Below are positions 45,437 to 58,687 of a stretch of 64,000 nt of DNA, piece by piece. The notes beneath the pieces were generated by a model. That model was not told the origin of the DNA. It saw only the letters and a program-made list of their open reading frames with translations, and made no database searches. Every line of letters starts with the position of its first letter. Within the stretch, counting starts at the first letter, position 1. Source of the stretch: Isoetes taiwanensis (lineage: Eukaryota; Streptophyta; Lycopodiopsida; Isoetales; Isoetaceae); the NCBI GenBank assembly GCA_021234155.1, contig JAJEKV010000035.1, forward strand, positions 2,044,001 through 2,108,000, in the 5' to 3' direction. Position numbers and translations under genes: made by a program.

Positions 45437-47048
45437 AGAACATAAAATATTACTAAATCACTAAAGTAAAAAAGTCAATATCAATATAATAAATTTGCAA
45501 CATGTAGTTCTTGCAACCTTATCGCTAAGTGCAACCTTTTGTATTTTTTTTAAGTTTTGACCATTGTTAAACCATTGAATTATCGCATTATAAACAATGG
45601 ATACACCAAAATGTGCAAATACATGCACATATACAATGGTTGATCAAGCCTAAGCCTGAACACGAACATGATAAGTTCAGATGAAAAGGCACATGCATGG
45701 AATGGAATTTGAAGAAGAAGCGGGCGGAGGGGTTTGTAAATGCGGAATGGAGCATGAGGGGAAGAAATCGGGTTGGTTTTGCCTCCAAGGCATCACGCAA
45801 CTGAAATATTGCATCTTCAGTCCCAGGAACAAAATCAGAAACTCCACAAACCATTGGGGAAAAAAACCCTTTCCTAAATGGTGAGATGTTATGGTTCGAT
45901 CAAGTGGCTAAAACACAAAGCGGTGAGGGAAGAAATCTAAAAGCGGAAATTATGTGGTGTGGTGGTGGTGGCATTTTGACCGGACAAAAGCATCCAAAAG
46001 GCGGAAAAACATAAAATATTACTAAATCACTAAAAGTAAAAAGTCAACATCAATATAATAAATTTGCAACATGTAGTTCTTGCAACCTTATCGCTAAAGT
46101 GCAACCTTTTTGTATTTTTTTAAGTTTTGACCATTGTTAAACCATTGAATTATCACATTATAAACAATGGATACATTAAAATGTGAAATACATGCACATA
46201 TATAGTGGTTCGATCAAGCTGAGCTGAACTTTGATAAGCTCGAAGAAGGCACATGGTAAATTGGAAAAGCGAGGCGAGGTTTGTGTATCGGAATGGAGCA
46301 TATGGGGTTCAGCGCCTCCAAGCAACCACTGCATCTTCAACCGAAACAAAATCCGAAACTCCACAAAACCGGAAAAAAAAACCCTTTCTAAATGGTGAGA
46401 GTTATCCGTGGCTAAAACACAAAGCAGGTGAGGAAGAAATCTAAAGAAATTTGTGTGGTGTGGTGGGTGCAGACAGACAAGGCATCCGGAACATAAAATA
46501 TTACTAAATCACTAAAGTAAAAAAGTCAACATCAATATAATAAATTTGCAACATGTAGTTCTTGCAACCTTATCGCTAAGTGCAATCTTTTGTTTTTTTT
46601 TTTTAAGTTTTGACCATTGTTAAACCATTAAATTATCACGTATAAACAATGGATACACCAAAATGTGCAAATACATGCACATATCTGATGGATTATCGAT
46701 CAAGCATTGCCATTTGGAACCTAAGCGTTATAAACTCACAAAAGAAGACACATACATAAAGCCCAAATTTGAAGAATCAATAAACTCAGCGGGATTCGAT
46801 ATGCGGAATGGAGCGATAAACTCGAAGAAGGGGCACATTTGCCCCAAATTTGGAAGTGGGGGTTTTGTGCAACCCTTTGCATCTTCAAGCTTGCATCTTC
46901 AGCAGGAACAAAATCTGAAACTCCACAACAGGGGAAAAAAAACCCTTTCTAAATGGTGAGAGTTATCCAGTGGCTAAAACACAAAGCGGTGAGGAAGAAA
47001 TCTAAAGAAATTGTGTGGTGTGGTGGGTCGGGGCCGGACAAGGCATCC
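45437..47048 (+). repeat. Three tandem copies of the 490-bp unit (copy B)
   Basis: Counterpart of 28174-29662; units start near 45437, 46006 and 46489. Many small indels relative to copy A fall in its GC-richer half. Confidence 0.85.
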
Positions 47049-47373
47049 GCGCGAGGCAATGAGAAGGGAGGGCGGTCGCGAGAGATACGGAGGCGGGGAG
47101 ATACGAAGGAGGCGTCGCTGTGCTGCATGAATCGGCCGGATCTGCTCTCCGGATTTGTCGGGACTCGAAATCGGTGGAACTGCAGATTAGAGCAGGGGCC
47201 ACATGCATGAATCAGAGCCTTTGTCCCAAGCGTAAGCGAAACTAACAAAAAAAGAAAAAATATGAATAGAAGAAGAAAAGAAACATTGAAATAAAAGCTA
47301 CTACAAAAAAGAAGATAATCACCCAACCCAACCTTTGGCAAAAAATCTTATAAACATCTGATAAACCTTCTAG

Positions 47374-47915
47374 TCAAAAGCACATTTTATTGAAAAAAGG
47401 TCACTAGAGTTGTTATTACGTGACCAATTATATAGAAAGAATAAAAAAACAGGTCTCTTATGAATATCCTTTGAAACGCTATATGGCCACATTCTAATTA
47501 TAATGTGCAACACACAACTTCGTATTATTTTTTCTTTTCAATAATATGTGATTTCTTGAAAGCATTGATAAAAAAGTGTAGAAAATATGAGAATATGTTG
47601 TTAAGTTTGACTAAGTGCAGAACCTGACATGAAGTGAGCAAGATTTCTGGTTATTCTATCTCCAATACATTTGTTAGTTTCTAAGTAGACTAATATATCG
47701 ACATGGAATGATTAGATATCTCAATATTTTATTTTCAATATATATTTGGATTGCATTGTAAACATAAATAAAGATAAGATAGGAAAGTTTTTTGGTGTAC
47801 ATAGATGTCTCCTAAAGTCAGAGGGACCTCGTCCACCATGTATAATAGAGGTTATCGACTCATGTATTCTATTAAAGCCTAAATTTGGTTCTTCTTTATT
47901 CGACATCACCATAAG
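47374..47915 (+). repeat. Inverted repeat, left arm (copy B; partner 54088-54608)
   Basis: Same arm as 30001-30546, from TCAAAAGCACATTTTATTGA to ACATCACCATAAGT. Confidence 0.85.
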
Positions 47916-47925
47916 TATATCCAAG

Positions 47926-48536
47926 ATTTCAACATTTCAAAGTATATCCAACATTTCAAGTGTTCTTCTTCTATTGACATGCATGGGGCTATCAGCCACC
48001 ACAGCACAAGATTGTGGTAAAGCAATTGCAGGCACTCTTTGTGATGCTAATAAATGTTGCAGCCAATTTGGCTATTGTGGCACCACTTCTGAGTATTGTG
48101 GTATTGGATGCCAGAGCCAGTGCAATAATCTTTGCTGCTATTACCAACACAATTGGAGGGATGTGGTATTCAAGCTAACAATGCCCTTTGTATGAATAAT
48201 GAATATTGTAGCAAGTATGGATATTGTGGGACTACTTTAGCTTATTGTGGTAATGGATGTCAGAGCCAATGTAATGGAAGTAACAATAATAATATTGCAA
48301 CTCTACCATCTCCGTCTTCCTCCCCATCTTCATCTCCATCTGTCTCCGTCTCCTTCATCTATATCACCATCACAACCATTGCCATTGCAATCGCCGTCGT
48401 CATCATCATTAGAGTTGTTTTATATTTGGACTTGCTTTGTGGCCATCCTGCTCTTTTATCTGAGACAAAGTATAGAAAGATGTGGCGATTTTTGATAATT
48501 GAAGGCTGCTGAACCTATTCTTCTTGATTTTATCTA
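47926..48536 (+). pseudogene. Membrane-anchored double-hevein protein lacking its kinase (copy B)
   Basis: Hevein domain 1 is intact (DCGKAIAGTLCDANKCCSQF to CQSQCN) in a frame that is open from far upstream. The frame shifts after it at an altered CTGC site. Hevein domain 2, the Ser/Pro linker, a membrane helix ([18 protein letters not shown]) and the kinase-tail start LLCGHPALL are then read continuously in one frame. That continuity shows the true domain order of the family: hevein, hevein, linker, helix, cytoplasmic part. A 25-bp block present in copy A is absent from the leader. The only in-frame Met near the leader (47983) lies after the hydrophobic stretch. Confidence 0.68.
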
Positions 48537-50041
48537 AATCTTTCTTCTTTTCTTTTCAACCAACCTCGGTGTAAAGTTATACAAATATCTTAGAAGCTAC
48601 AAGTTCAGCTACATAACACAAGTGTTACTTCGAAGAGACGAAGAAAATAAATTAATAAATAGATCAATAGCCTTGTATCTTATCAAAAACCTATACAACA
48701 CCTACAATATAACTTTTTCTTGATAATCAATTGTATTTTTCTCCTTCTGCGGATCATCCTCTACAAACACATCAAGTTTATTTCAATTTTTTTTTTTTCT
48801 TTTGGTACTTGATTAGAACCAAGCATATATCATATGGAATGGAATAGAGGCCGCGGTACTCTCCATCGATTCAAGATGTTTTTCGAAAAATTAGCTTAGC
48901 GATAGTAGTTAAATAGGTGATAGTTGACCTTGAGTTAGGTGCATCGATGCCATATCCACAGAGATCTACAACTATGCAAGCTTGGCAACGGTTTCTTATA
49001 TCCATGCTTTCCCCATTAATTGTGGGTTGTAGATGATGTTTATTAGAACAAGAACACCAGGTATATAAACAAATGATTGTCCTCAGACACCAAGCATTTT
49101 CAAGGATGTGCCCTGTAATGGTTTTGCATCTTTTGCTCTCATAAGGATAAATACTGCATCTCATTTTTTATTTGGTTGATTGCTCTCAGCATATCAAGAT
49201 TTCAAAATAAAGAATCTCTATTCATTGTCATTCATGAGGCACAGAATGAATGTAAGAAGTTCATTTACACTCTTCCACTCTCTATTAAATTAGAAAGAAA
49301 GATACGAATTACACCATCCTCAGGCACATAAGGATACATCAATGAGAAATATATTATTTGAGGGCTGACCTAGAAATTTTATTGCCACTGTAGAGAATTG
49401 AGAAAGTAAGCAACTGCGTGTGAATGCATTCAAAACATCTAGATCCAAGTTATATAATTACTTAAGGGTTTGAGGCTTTTAGAAGGTATTTCATGTTTTT
49501 TCCAGCAATTACCTTGCGGGTGTTGTATGTTTCTGGATTTTAGAAATAGATTTGAAGAAAAGACATAAGTGATTAGAGGTTAGACAGTATTCTCATAGCC
49601 ATTGGCATGGCAGTAGAAAAAACGTTGTGTACACTATAGGAGGATCTGGAACAACAAATATTCTTCTTTTGCCTTGTATATTAGAAAAGGTGCCATGACT
49701 AAGATCTTGCTGAAGCTATATGAAGTTGTTGAAGCAAATGTGATGCTCTTTACCTTCACTGCAATAAAGATGTATTTGCAGAATTATGATCAGGTTGGAG
49801 AAGGTTCAGTGAAGATGCAATGAGTCTACAATGAAGGTGGAATGAGTTTGCAAACACGTCTTCATTGCAATGAAGTGTGGTATGAAGAGCATCCCTATCT
49901 ATCTCTTTTCTACCACATTCTAACAATCATCACTATATTACTATATGCTTGACCTAAAATGGCATATGGATTCTTTATTAGTCTAAAGTAGTGTAGTGAC
50001 TTGTTTTTGTCCCCAACATCAAAAGATGAAGCTATTGCATG
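48537..50041. other. Non-coding stretch (copy B of 31191-32690)
   Basis: High identity to copy A. A 97-codon minus-strand frame at 48871-49164 has no recognised domain and is not conserved as an open frame in copy A. Confidence 0.4.
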
Positions 50042-50692
50042 CTTTCGTGCCACCTAGGCTCTAGCATGCCAAGGTGGCTCAAACATGCCACCTAGGCTCT
50101 AACATGCCAAGGTGGCTTAAACATGCCACCTAGGCTCCAATATGCCATGGTGGCTCCAACATGCCATGGTGGCTCAAACATGCCACGTGGGCTCCAACAT
50201 GTCACCTAGGCTCTAAAATGCCAAGGTGGCTCAAACATGCCATGTGGCCTCCAACATGCCACCTAGGCTCTAACCTGCCAAGGTGGCTCCAACATGCCAA
50301 GGTGGCTTAAACATGCCTCATGGGCTCCATCATGCCACCTAGGCTCTAATATGCCATCTAGGCTCAAACATGCCCACCTAAGCTCTAACATGGCAAAGGT
50401 GAAAACCAACATCACCAAGGTGGACAAACATGCCACCTAGGCTCCAACATGTCAAGGTGGCTCAAACATGCCACTACGGGCTCCAACATGCCAAAATGGC
50501 TCAAACATGTTATTTGGGCTCCAACATGCCACATAGGCTCCGACATGCCAAGGTAGCCCAAATATGCCAAGGTGGCTCAAACATGCCACCTAGGCTCCAA
50601 CATGCCACCTAGGCTCAAACATGCCAAGGTGGCTCAAACATGCCACATGGGCTCCAACAAGCCACCTAGGCTCTAGCATAAAGGACTTTTGA
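50042..50692 (+). repeat. Minisatellite of CCACCTAGG and CCAAGGTGG units (copy B)
   Basis: Counterpart of 32691-33330 with nearly the same unit order. The only large difference is one scrambled unit near 50395-50420. Confidence 0.92.
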
Positions 50693-51383
50693 ACTTCAAA
50701 CTTTAAGGAATTATTTCTCGAAAATTCTACCATAGATTTTTCTAATTCTTTTTGTGATAGATTTCTCATATCATGATTTACAAAATGGAAGAATTAGAAT
50801 TCCTAAGAAAAATCATTTTTGCAAAATAATGTGAGCAATGTTAAAGACTGTGAGAATAAACTTGACCCCTTCGCATTCGGCTCCACGTTATATTTGGTAA
50901 TAGAAGTTTTCTATATTTTTCATAAATTTTTCCTTATATGTACACTCATGGAGGACAACATATTGTAAGTATGTAGACAAATTCTTTATCTCAGAGCTAT
51001 AATAGAATTTCAAAAAAAGTGTACGAATGAACCCATTTGGGTTCATCAAGGGACAACTCTAGTGTTAAGATAAAAGAATTATTCGTTGTATCATATCCTA
51101 TCTGTGCTGAATTATTCATTGTATCCTATCCTATCTATTCTATTCTATTCTATTCTATTCTATCTGTGCTTTAAGATAAAAAAATTATTCGATTTGTATC
51201 CTATCCTATCGTGCCAAAAGTCATGTCATATCCTATCCTATCATCTTTGAATATTTTCTATTGGGCAATAGTGGCTCTCTGATGTTTTTTAAAGCGTTGC
51301 TTAGCTTCCCTATTCATGTAATGTCAATACTAAAATACTAAAGGGTTAAAATTTGGGTTCTTAGTTTTACGCATTACTAAAGC
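50693..51383 (+). other. Upstream region of hevein receptor kinase copy B
   Basis: Matches 33331-33995. A short TATTC microsatellite (about 51137-51163) has expanded here relative to copy A, where the site reads TATTCTATCTG. Confidence 0.5.
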
Positions 51384-52758
51384 ATGTCCGGTGTTTTAAC
51401 ATTTCAAAGTATGTTCAATATTTCAATTTGTTGTTCTTACATTTGGCACTAATGGTGCTATCGGGCACGAGCACAAGATTGTGGGAAGCATTTGGAGGAG
51501 CTCTTTGTGGAGCTAATCGTGTTATGTAGCGAGCCAATGCAGCGATACTACAAATAGCACCACGGCTTGCGTGAGGTTTGTGGTAAGGAAGCAAACAATT
51601 CCACGTGTGACAATAATTTACCAGCTGCGGCAAAATCACGGATCTTGTGGGGTTACCCGACTTCTTGGCGGGCGCCTCAAGAAGAAAACTTTTTGGCTCA
51701 AACTCTGCCACCCCGGTGGGATTCTAAGCGTGTCCAAGCTCCCTTTTCAAGGTTTAGCTATCAGTCACGAACATAGCCACCAAAGGATTTAGCGAGAGAT
51801 GATGATTGGTAGGCGGATATGGGAGTGTTTGTAAAGGGATATTGCCTAGTGATAAAAGCTGAAAGTGGCGATAAAGGTGATGTCGATGAAGGGCATCAAC
51901 AATTTGGTGAGCTTTACTTTTATAGGTCTTCTTAGGCACAAACATTTAGTTGGATTAAGATTTTGGTGCCATGAGCATGAAAAATTGATTACGGTATATG
52001 ACTACATGCCAAATGGGTTTTCATGAGGCCAGATCATTTGACATGGGGCGGAGGTATGAGATAGCAAAAAGTGGCGAGAGGGTTGGCATTCTTACATGGC
52101 GGATGGGAACAAAAAGAATTATACATAAAGATATCAAGGCTGCAAATGTCTGTTAGACAACAACTTTGTGCGCGTTTGGGAGATTTTGAACTTTCAAGGC
52201 TCATGCAAACCACTACCACTCGGTACCCTTGGCTACATTGCGCCCGAGAACTAGCACGGATGGGTAGAGCTAGTGTCAAATCGATATATCTGAGTTATGG
52301 TATCCTATACGGAGATGGCATGTGGAAAACTGTTCTTAGCATGCCATGGGAGAATCAAGAATATTTATTTTTCTTTGGAATGGGTTTGGGAAGCACAAAG
52401 AACAATGACACCTTGGAGTTAGCGATGCGGACTTCAATCACATTATGATGTTGAAGCGGATGAGAGTTATGTTGTCTACGGCTTGCTTTGTGCCCATCGA
52501 TCTTTGAGAGCGAGACCAAGCATAAAAATATCTTTGCCGGATCTTGGATGGCGAAGCTCCTCTTCAGCCTTCCCATTGTCATGCCAAATCTGCCTTTCCT
52601 TGGTTCCTCTCAATCGGCTTGGTGCGAATTCTACAATTTGGGGAAATCTACAAATTCAGCTACAAGTTCCTCTCAATCAACTTGAGGTGCAAATCTTACA
52701 AATTGAGGGAAATCTACAAACTCGGTTACAATTGAAATATCTTTTTTTTGATAAATGA
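51384..52758 (+). pseudogene. Hevein-domain receptor-like kinase, copy B, degenerate
   Basis: The same gene as 33996-35360 with independent lesions. Legible parts include ATKGFSE, LRHKHLVGL, ARGLAFLHGGWEQ, LGDFELSRLMQTTTTRY, the P+1 loop region LGYIAPE and the tail with SSSQST and GKSTNSAT. DFG is again DFE. Frames change repeatedly. The tail ends at the TGA at 52756-52758. Confidence 0.75.
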
Positions 52759-54087
52759 GATAAATGATTAAATAGGTAAATTGATAGCACTTTCTTGGCA
52801 AAACCTATCAACATTTACAATGTTTCAAAATTAAATTTGTTGTTGGATTTTAATCACAAAATCTCTCCCATGTTTTGTAAAGAGGGCTTATAATGATTGA
52901 TAGTTGCTCTTAATTCTTTGACTTGGGAGGGGTCCTCTTCTTTGGGCTAGCAAACTTTCCGCGTATGCATGATCTAGAGAAAGTGATCATGATTAAGTGC
53001 TCATGCAAACATGTTGTCGTCAATTGGTGACTTACTATCTTGTTGGTTGGAGGGGCTTGGTTGTTTAAGCAATTGGTGTGGGTGGCTCGCCCCTCAAATA
53101 TAAAGCTGTAATTGCCAAAATGAAGAATCAAGTTCAACTATTCGGACAACCGGATGAGCGAAGCCGTGGTGCCATATTTGTACAAGTGTTAAACCATGCA
53201 CATCTAAAATGCCTATCTCACCATGTACTATGTATTCACAACCTCAGAAATATTCACTTTCATTGTCCATGGTCAAAATATATTAGATCAAATATCTATG
53301 TCAAGGTTGCTACAATTATTTTTTCACATGTTTGCTAAAGGTTTTCCACTAGAAATTCAAAATGAACTTAGCTTCTGCTTCACCTGAGTTGAACTCGATA
53401 TTGCCAATATCTTGTAAACTCCACTCAAGACCAACTAGAGCAAATTCTCTGGATGATCTGTTGGGCCATGTCCATTTTATGATAGGGAGAAAGCAACAAA
53501 AACGTTGCTGTATGATAGGGAGAAAGTAACACAAACACTGCTGTGTCAACTAAGCTTTGCAAAGCATTGAACTTCCGCACTTTGTTTGTACAAGCTTCTA
53601 ATTTTAGATCATAAAGGAAGATCATACCTCATACTGGGTGCATTGGAAAGAGCAATATCAAGGTCTTTTTTCTTTGCTAAAATTTTTGCAACATGATGTC
53701 GCTCAGTAGTTAATTTCTACTATTCAAGTTTGAAGCCACACAATGCATTCTAGGAATAACACTATGAGATATAAATTGCAGAATGACATATAACTGACCT
53801 GCAGTTGAGAAGAGATGTCGTGAGCAACTAGTCTAAAGCTATCAAATGGCTCTTCCTTGCGCTGGAGATATATGCAGATGTAAGTCCACAGCTACCAAAC
53901 AAATTAGCAAGTTTAGCAAGTCATATATTCCTGCATTTGGATAAATAATTTATTGTCAAATGAAATAGAAGATGCAAATGGCTTGGCAAGTTTATTTTAT
54001 TCATATAACATGTGGCAACGGCATACGTAATAGGAGGTGTAGCTCAGGGCTTGCTTCTACTATGGCCATAGTTGAGTGCAAGGAAAA
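52759..54087. other. 3' flank of receptor copy B and spacer
   Basis: Matches 35361-36770 except for short losses (for example 53275-53370 is shortened). No gene is seen. Confidence 0.45.
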
Positions 54088-54608
54088 CTTATGGTGATGT
54101 TGAATGAAGAACCAAACTTAGGGCTTTAATACTGAAAATACATGAGTGGACAGCTAACCTCTCTGACTTTAGGAGACATCTATGTACACCAAAAAACTTT
54201 CCTATCTTATCTTTATTTATGTTTACAATGCAACCCAAATATATATTGAAAATATTATATTGAGATATCTAATCATTCCATGTCGATATATTAGTCTATT
54301 TAGAAACTAACAAATGTGTTGGAGATAGAATAACCAGAAATCTGCTCACTTCATGTCAGGTTCTTCACTTAGTCAAACATAACAGCACATTCTCAGATTT
54401 TCTACACTTCTTTTATCAATGCTCTGCAAATCACATATTATTGAAAAGAAAAATAATACGAGTTGTGTGTTACACATTATAATTAGAATGTGGCCATATA
54501 GTGTTTCAAAGGATATTCATAAGAGACTCGTTTTCTTTATTCTTCTATACAATTGGTCACGGAATAACAATTCTAGCGACCTTTTCTTCAATAAAATGTG
54601 CTTTTGAC
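54088..54608 (-). repeat. Inverted repeat, right arm (copy B; partner 47374-47915)
   Basis: Counterpart of 36771-37281 and nearly identical to it. The inverted homology continues to about 54780. Confidence 0.85.
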
Positions 54609-56895
54609 TAAAAGAGCTACATGTTGCAAATTTATTATATTGATGTTGACTTTTTTACTTTAGTGATTTAGTAATATTTTATGTTCTCCGGTTTTTATTA
54701 TATTGTGAAGGGGTCCTGTAACCATTTGGTATTATAATATCCTGCAATTAAATCTAGTGGTTCTTTGAATCTACAAGAGCAACAAATCCTTGGAATAGTA
54801 TGTCTTGTTGAAACTTTCAAAACAAGTTAGCATGACCTCAATTAAAAAGACCTTGTAACACGATGCATTACATTTGAAAGCAAGTGCATGCAAAGCATGC
54901 AAATTATGGTTCATGGTATGAGGCCCCTTTGTTGTTTTTGTGTGGCTTTAGCGGGATAGTTCCCCATACATTCACATCTTTTTATAAATAGTTTTCTATG
55001 CTAGAGTAGGATATGTTCATGCCATGATCAAAGGGTAGTGGCCAGTCCAAAATATGTACTTGTAGTTTTTATAGGTTACAGTGGGCATCATCATCCTATA
55101 TTATAAAATTTTAGTGTTTGTCTGTTTTGTTTGTCGCCCTGTTTGCTTGATTTCTTAAATCACAATGTACAATGCATGATATTTTTGCGGTTTATTCAGC
55201 GAGGCGGTTTGCCACTCTCCCACAGTTCTACACGGATCTTACAATGACCGGTTAGTTTCGCAATCGATTAGCGCAGATCCGGACCACACAATCGGCGTTT
55301 TGGGTTTTAAGCTTCTTGCTCTTATAGCTCCCAAAATCATTATCATATTCTAGCGAAGAAGGAGTCTTATTTGTAAGTGTAGCAGCGGCGAGTTGTTGTT
55401 TCCTTAAGCAGCGAGCTCCGACTCAGACTTTTTACAAAAAAAGTGGACTTTTTTTTTTTTTAAACCGACTCATGGTTGCCTTTGGCTTTGGCTTGGTTGC
55501 CTTTGGATTTGTTGCTCTTATAGATTCAAAGAACCAGATATTATAATACCAAATGGATTTTTGGATAAATAAAATTGCCTTCTGTTTAAAGTTCATATTT
55601 TAGCTACAAAATACGAAAGCTTCATGAACCTTTTGCTCTGAGTTTCTTAGGTTCTTGCTACAGCAACAATTTTCCGGTTGGCATTCCAGTCGGTTGGTGT
55701 TGTCTATGGAGATGTTGGGACCTCACCTCTTTACACCTTTTGATGCGTTCTTGAATGGGATTGACCACGCACATAAGAGCACAAATATTCTAGAGCCACT
55801 GTCTTTGATTATCTATCGTTGACCATGTCACCTTTTTATTAAATATATGTTTTACGGTGCTTCAGAGCTAATGATCATGGCGAAGGTAAATAGCAAAATT
55901 CCCTCCGAGTTTTCTTGCAATGTGCCTCCTAATTTGGCCTCATGGAAGGTTGTCATTTTATGAGTTCTTCACCATCAATTTTGGGGCCTCCTAAGTTTGG
56001 CCTCATGGAAGTTTTAAGATGTTTTAAAAATCCAAAAAACCCTGAGCCGTTGGATCCTAAATCTTCTCCCAATAGTCGATGCACATGGGTGTACCACAGT
56101 ACCCGTGTGAGAACTTAGTATAGAAGCTTGACTCCTGCTCCGGCCCATTTCGGAGATCACATGCATACAATACATTCGAGTTGCGGAGGGAAATTAGAAT
56201 CTGCAATGCTACCCACATGCAATCAACAACCTGAAATAAAAAATTAATAGAAACAAGCAATAGAAGAGTGCAAATCGAAAGCGGCTTGGGGAGCAGGCTC
56301 TACTCCGGCCGGTAGCACATAAAGATCGCTATTTCTATTAAACCTCGCCGGATCTGCGGAGGACTATCTCAATCGGTTTGTAGCTCACTCTTGTTGTTTG
56401 CTCGCCCTACAAATCAAGACATTATCAGCCGTCAGGCCACCAAATTCAATGCCCCAAATCGAAAAGCGGGGGAGGGGAAAAAGCTATGGCGCCCGAGCCG
56501 GTAAGTCCACCGCAGGGAAGGTCCGCTGATTTGCTGCCGGATGCTCCAAATTGGAAGCGAGGGGCAAAAAGGCTTATGCGACCGGACCCGACCAAGGCAA
56601 TGGGGAAAAAAAAAATACGTGTCAAATTTAACATTTTTGGAAAAAAACCCAACAAGAGCTCGACCCTTAAAAAACATTGGGCAACCTTATAGGATCCCTT
56701 TACAATATAATAAAAATCGGAGAACATAAAATATTACTAAATCACTAAAATAAAAAAGTCAACATCATAAACTTCCACGATTTGAGTTTAGTATTTGGGG
56801 AGGTGCTTCTAGCAATGGTCTGGGATAAGATTTTAGTGGTGTACAGTATTGGAAATCGTATTTTTTGAGGCATTCGAGGAGCTTAATGCCGTTTA
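54609..56895. other. Non-coding stretch (copy B of 37282-39590)
   Basis: Contains a degraded chitinase upstream module at 55130-55510. Short frames near 56432-56729 overlap on both strands and lack signatures. Confidence 0.4.
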
Positions 56896-57225
56896 GATCA
56901 CATAGAGTGCAAGTGTTAAAATGTGTTTGAAGTAATTACCTGCTTTAGCGAGGGTAAAGGTAGAATCGTCTTGAAGGGGTGTCCAGAATCCATAGCCTTG
57001 TAGTCCTTTAGATTTCAAATAGTTCACCTTGTTTGTGATCGACCTATCCGGTCCAGGTCGTGCCGCTATATGCATATGTAGACTTGGTAGATGTATCATG
57101 GACAACTGTGGCCCCAGAACTAGCAATAGAGGCATAAGAAGGTTGAGCATAAGTTGGATTTGCAGGAGCTCCAAGACCATGATTGGATGTAGTCAAGGTC
57201 CAAGTCACTCTATATGCAGGGAATC
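56896..57225 (-). pseudogene. Chitinase C5, 3' fragment (copy B), cut by an LTR retrotransposon
   Basis: Carries the chitinase end from [20 protein letters not shown] through ASIASSGATVVHDTSTKS and [17 protein letters not shown] up to the last intron; the last exon is absent. It is broken at 57225/57226 by the LTR start TGTGACGTCCCC. The last five chitinase bases, GAATC, are the expected target duplication, to be matched at the far end of the element beyond 64000. Confidence 0.85.
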
Positions 57226-58687
57226 TGTGACGTCCCCTACTCGTATACGGTGCTCTCACCATATACAAACAGGAGTTCTTCCCCCACACCAGCTCCATGC
57301 TGATACAGGGCCCTCCACGTATCACTGCACCCGTAACGAGTCCCAGTGGGAAGAGTGAAGGTGTCATTCTACCCTGTCTCCCTCAGGGCCTACCTAGCTG
57401 CGGAAGCGTAAATATACATGTCAGTACACAACATAATCCTCCATCCACAGGAAGGGTGGTATATCAACTATCTGCATAGACAATGATCGGCACATCACAT
57501 AGGGGGATCCTACCCAAGGCTCGAGACTCAAGGGAGCGGCCCGGCTTGGGCCTCCCAGTTCATTGCGGAGCCGAATTCATGGCAATGGATTTGGGTGGCA
57601 TAAGAACATGGCATAGGGTTGTCCCTCCATCCGCCCCTCTGTGCACACTGCGCGAGTAGGCTGAAAAGTGTCGGGACTGTTGTAGCCGCCCGGGTGCATA
57701 GCGAAGAAGGGCTATTCACAGGGTCATCATCCCAGTCCGATGGGGCAGGTAGGGATCACTCCCTCGAGAGATCTACATCTTGACTCAAGGTGACTAGAGG
57801 GCCCTTGCCCGTGGTATTGGTGAACCCTTTGGAAAGTGTACACCACTTCAGGTGTCGAGGCCCATGCCTTACCGCACTTTCGGTGGTAAGCCATTAGGCC
57901 TAGTCACAATGATCCCGGTGAGGCTTTACACACCGGAGGGATCGTTCAAGAGTCGAGAACATGAACCTCCTTCTCGGCCGGTCGGCCCCTTCACCCACAA
58001 CCAGGTGTGGCTCTTGTACCTGAGGCGAATCTACGGTGTGCTAGAGGCTACTCTAGGATCATCAACTACAAGCTTTAGAGCCTCTACCCCCTTCCCAATA
58101 CAAGGAGTTCACGAGAAATACATCATCCAAATACATCACGGAAGAACTAAAGAACTAGATCTAATCATAGAGTTAGGTTCTTTAGTTAGTATCGAGATCT
58201 AAGATCTAGATAGCTGCTATGGGCAATTTAGTCTAAAGTTCAACCATCCTGGCGGAGCTGATCGGATCCGGAGGCGATGGCGCATGGGCCAATTCGGCAG
58301 GCGATGTCACGGGAGGCGGTTTTGGCTCTGGGGCAGCCAAAACTTAGCTCTAAAAACCCTAAGGGCGAAAAACTAGCAAGCTAGGGTTTCCTACCCTAAA
58401 TAGACATGGGGTTTAGGCTAGGATTTCCAATTACCCATTTTGGCATGTGGGATAATTGGAAGGCCCCCTGCCTTTAATGGCTAGGTGGCAAAATATGCCA
58501 ACATGGAAAGGTGTGCCCACATTAATGTGCACATGTGCACATTAATAATATATGAACACTCTCTAGCAAGTTGCCCTAGGGCTACTTACAGCTATTCGTT
58601 GGCGTTACCGTCGGTTGGTGGTGCGTGTATGCGTGTGGCGATGCGATATCGATCACGGGACCGTATCTTTGTCTTTGGAACGCGTCA
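57226..58687 (-). repeat. 3' LTR of the gypsy element (copy B)
   Basis: Begins TGTGACGTCCCC next to chitinase sequence and ends near CGCGTCA, followed by TTCTCCCTG, a damaged polypurine tract (compare 41375). Length is about 1462 bp. The same 26-bp perfect palindrome as in copy A lies at 58521-58546. Confidence 0.85.

Noticed and set aside
48871-49164. Minus-strand frame of 97 codons
   Set aside because: Not open in the otherwise near-identical copy A region; no recognised domain.
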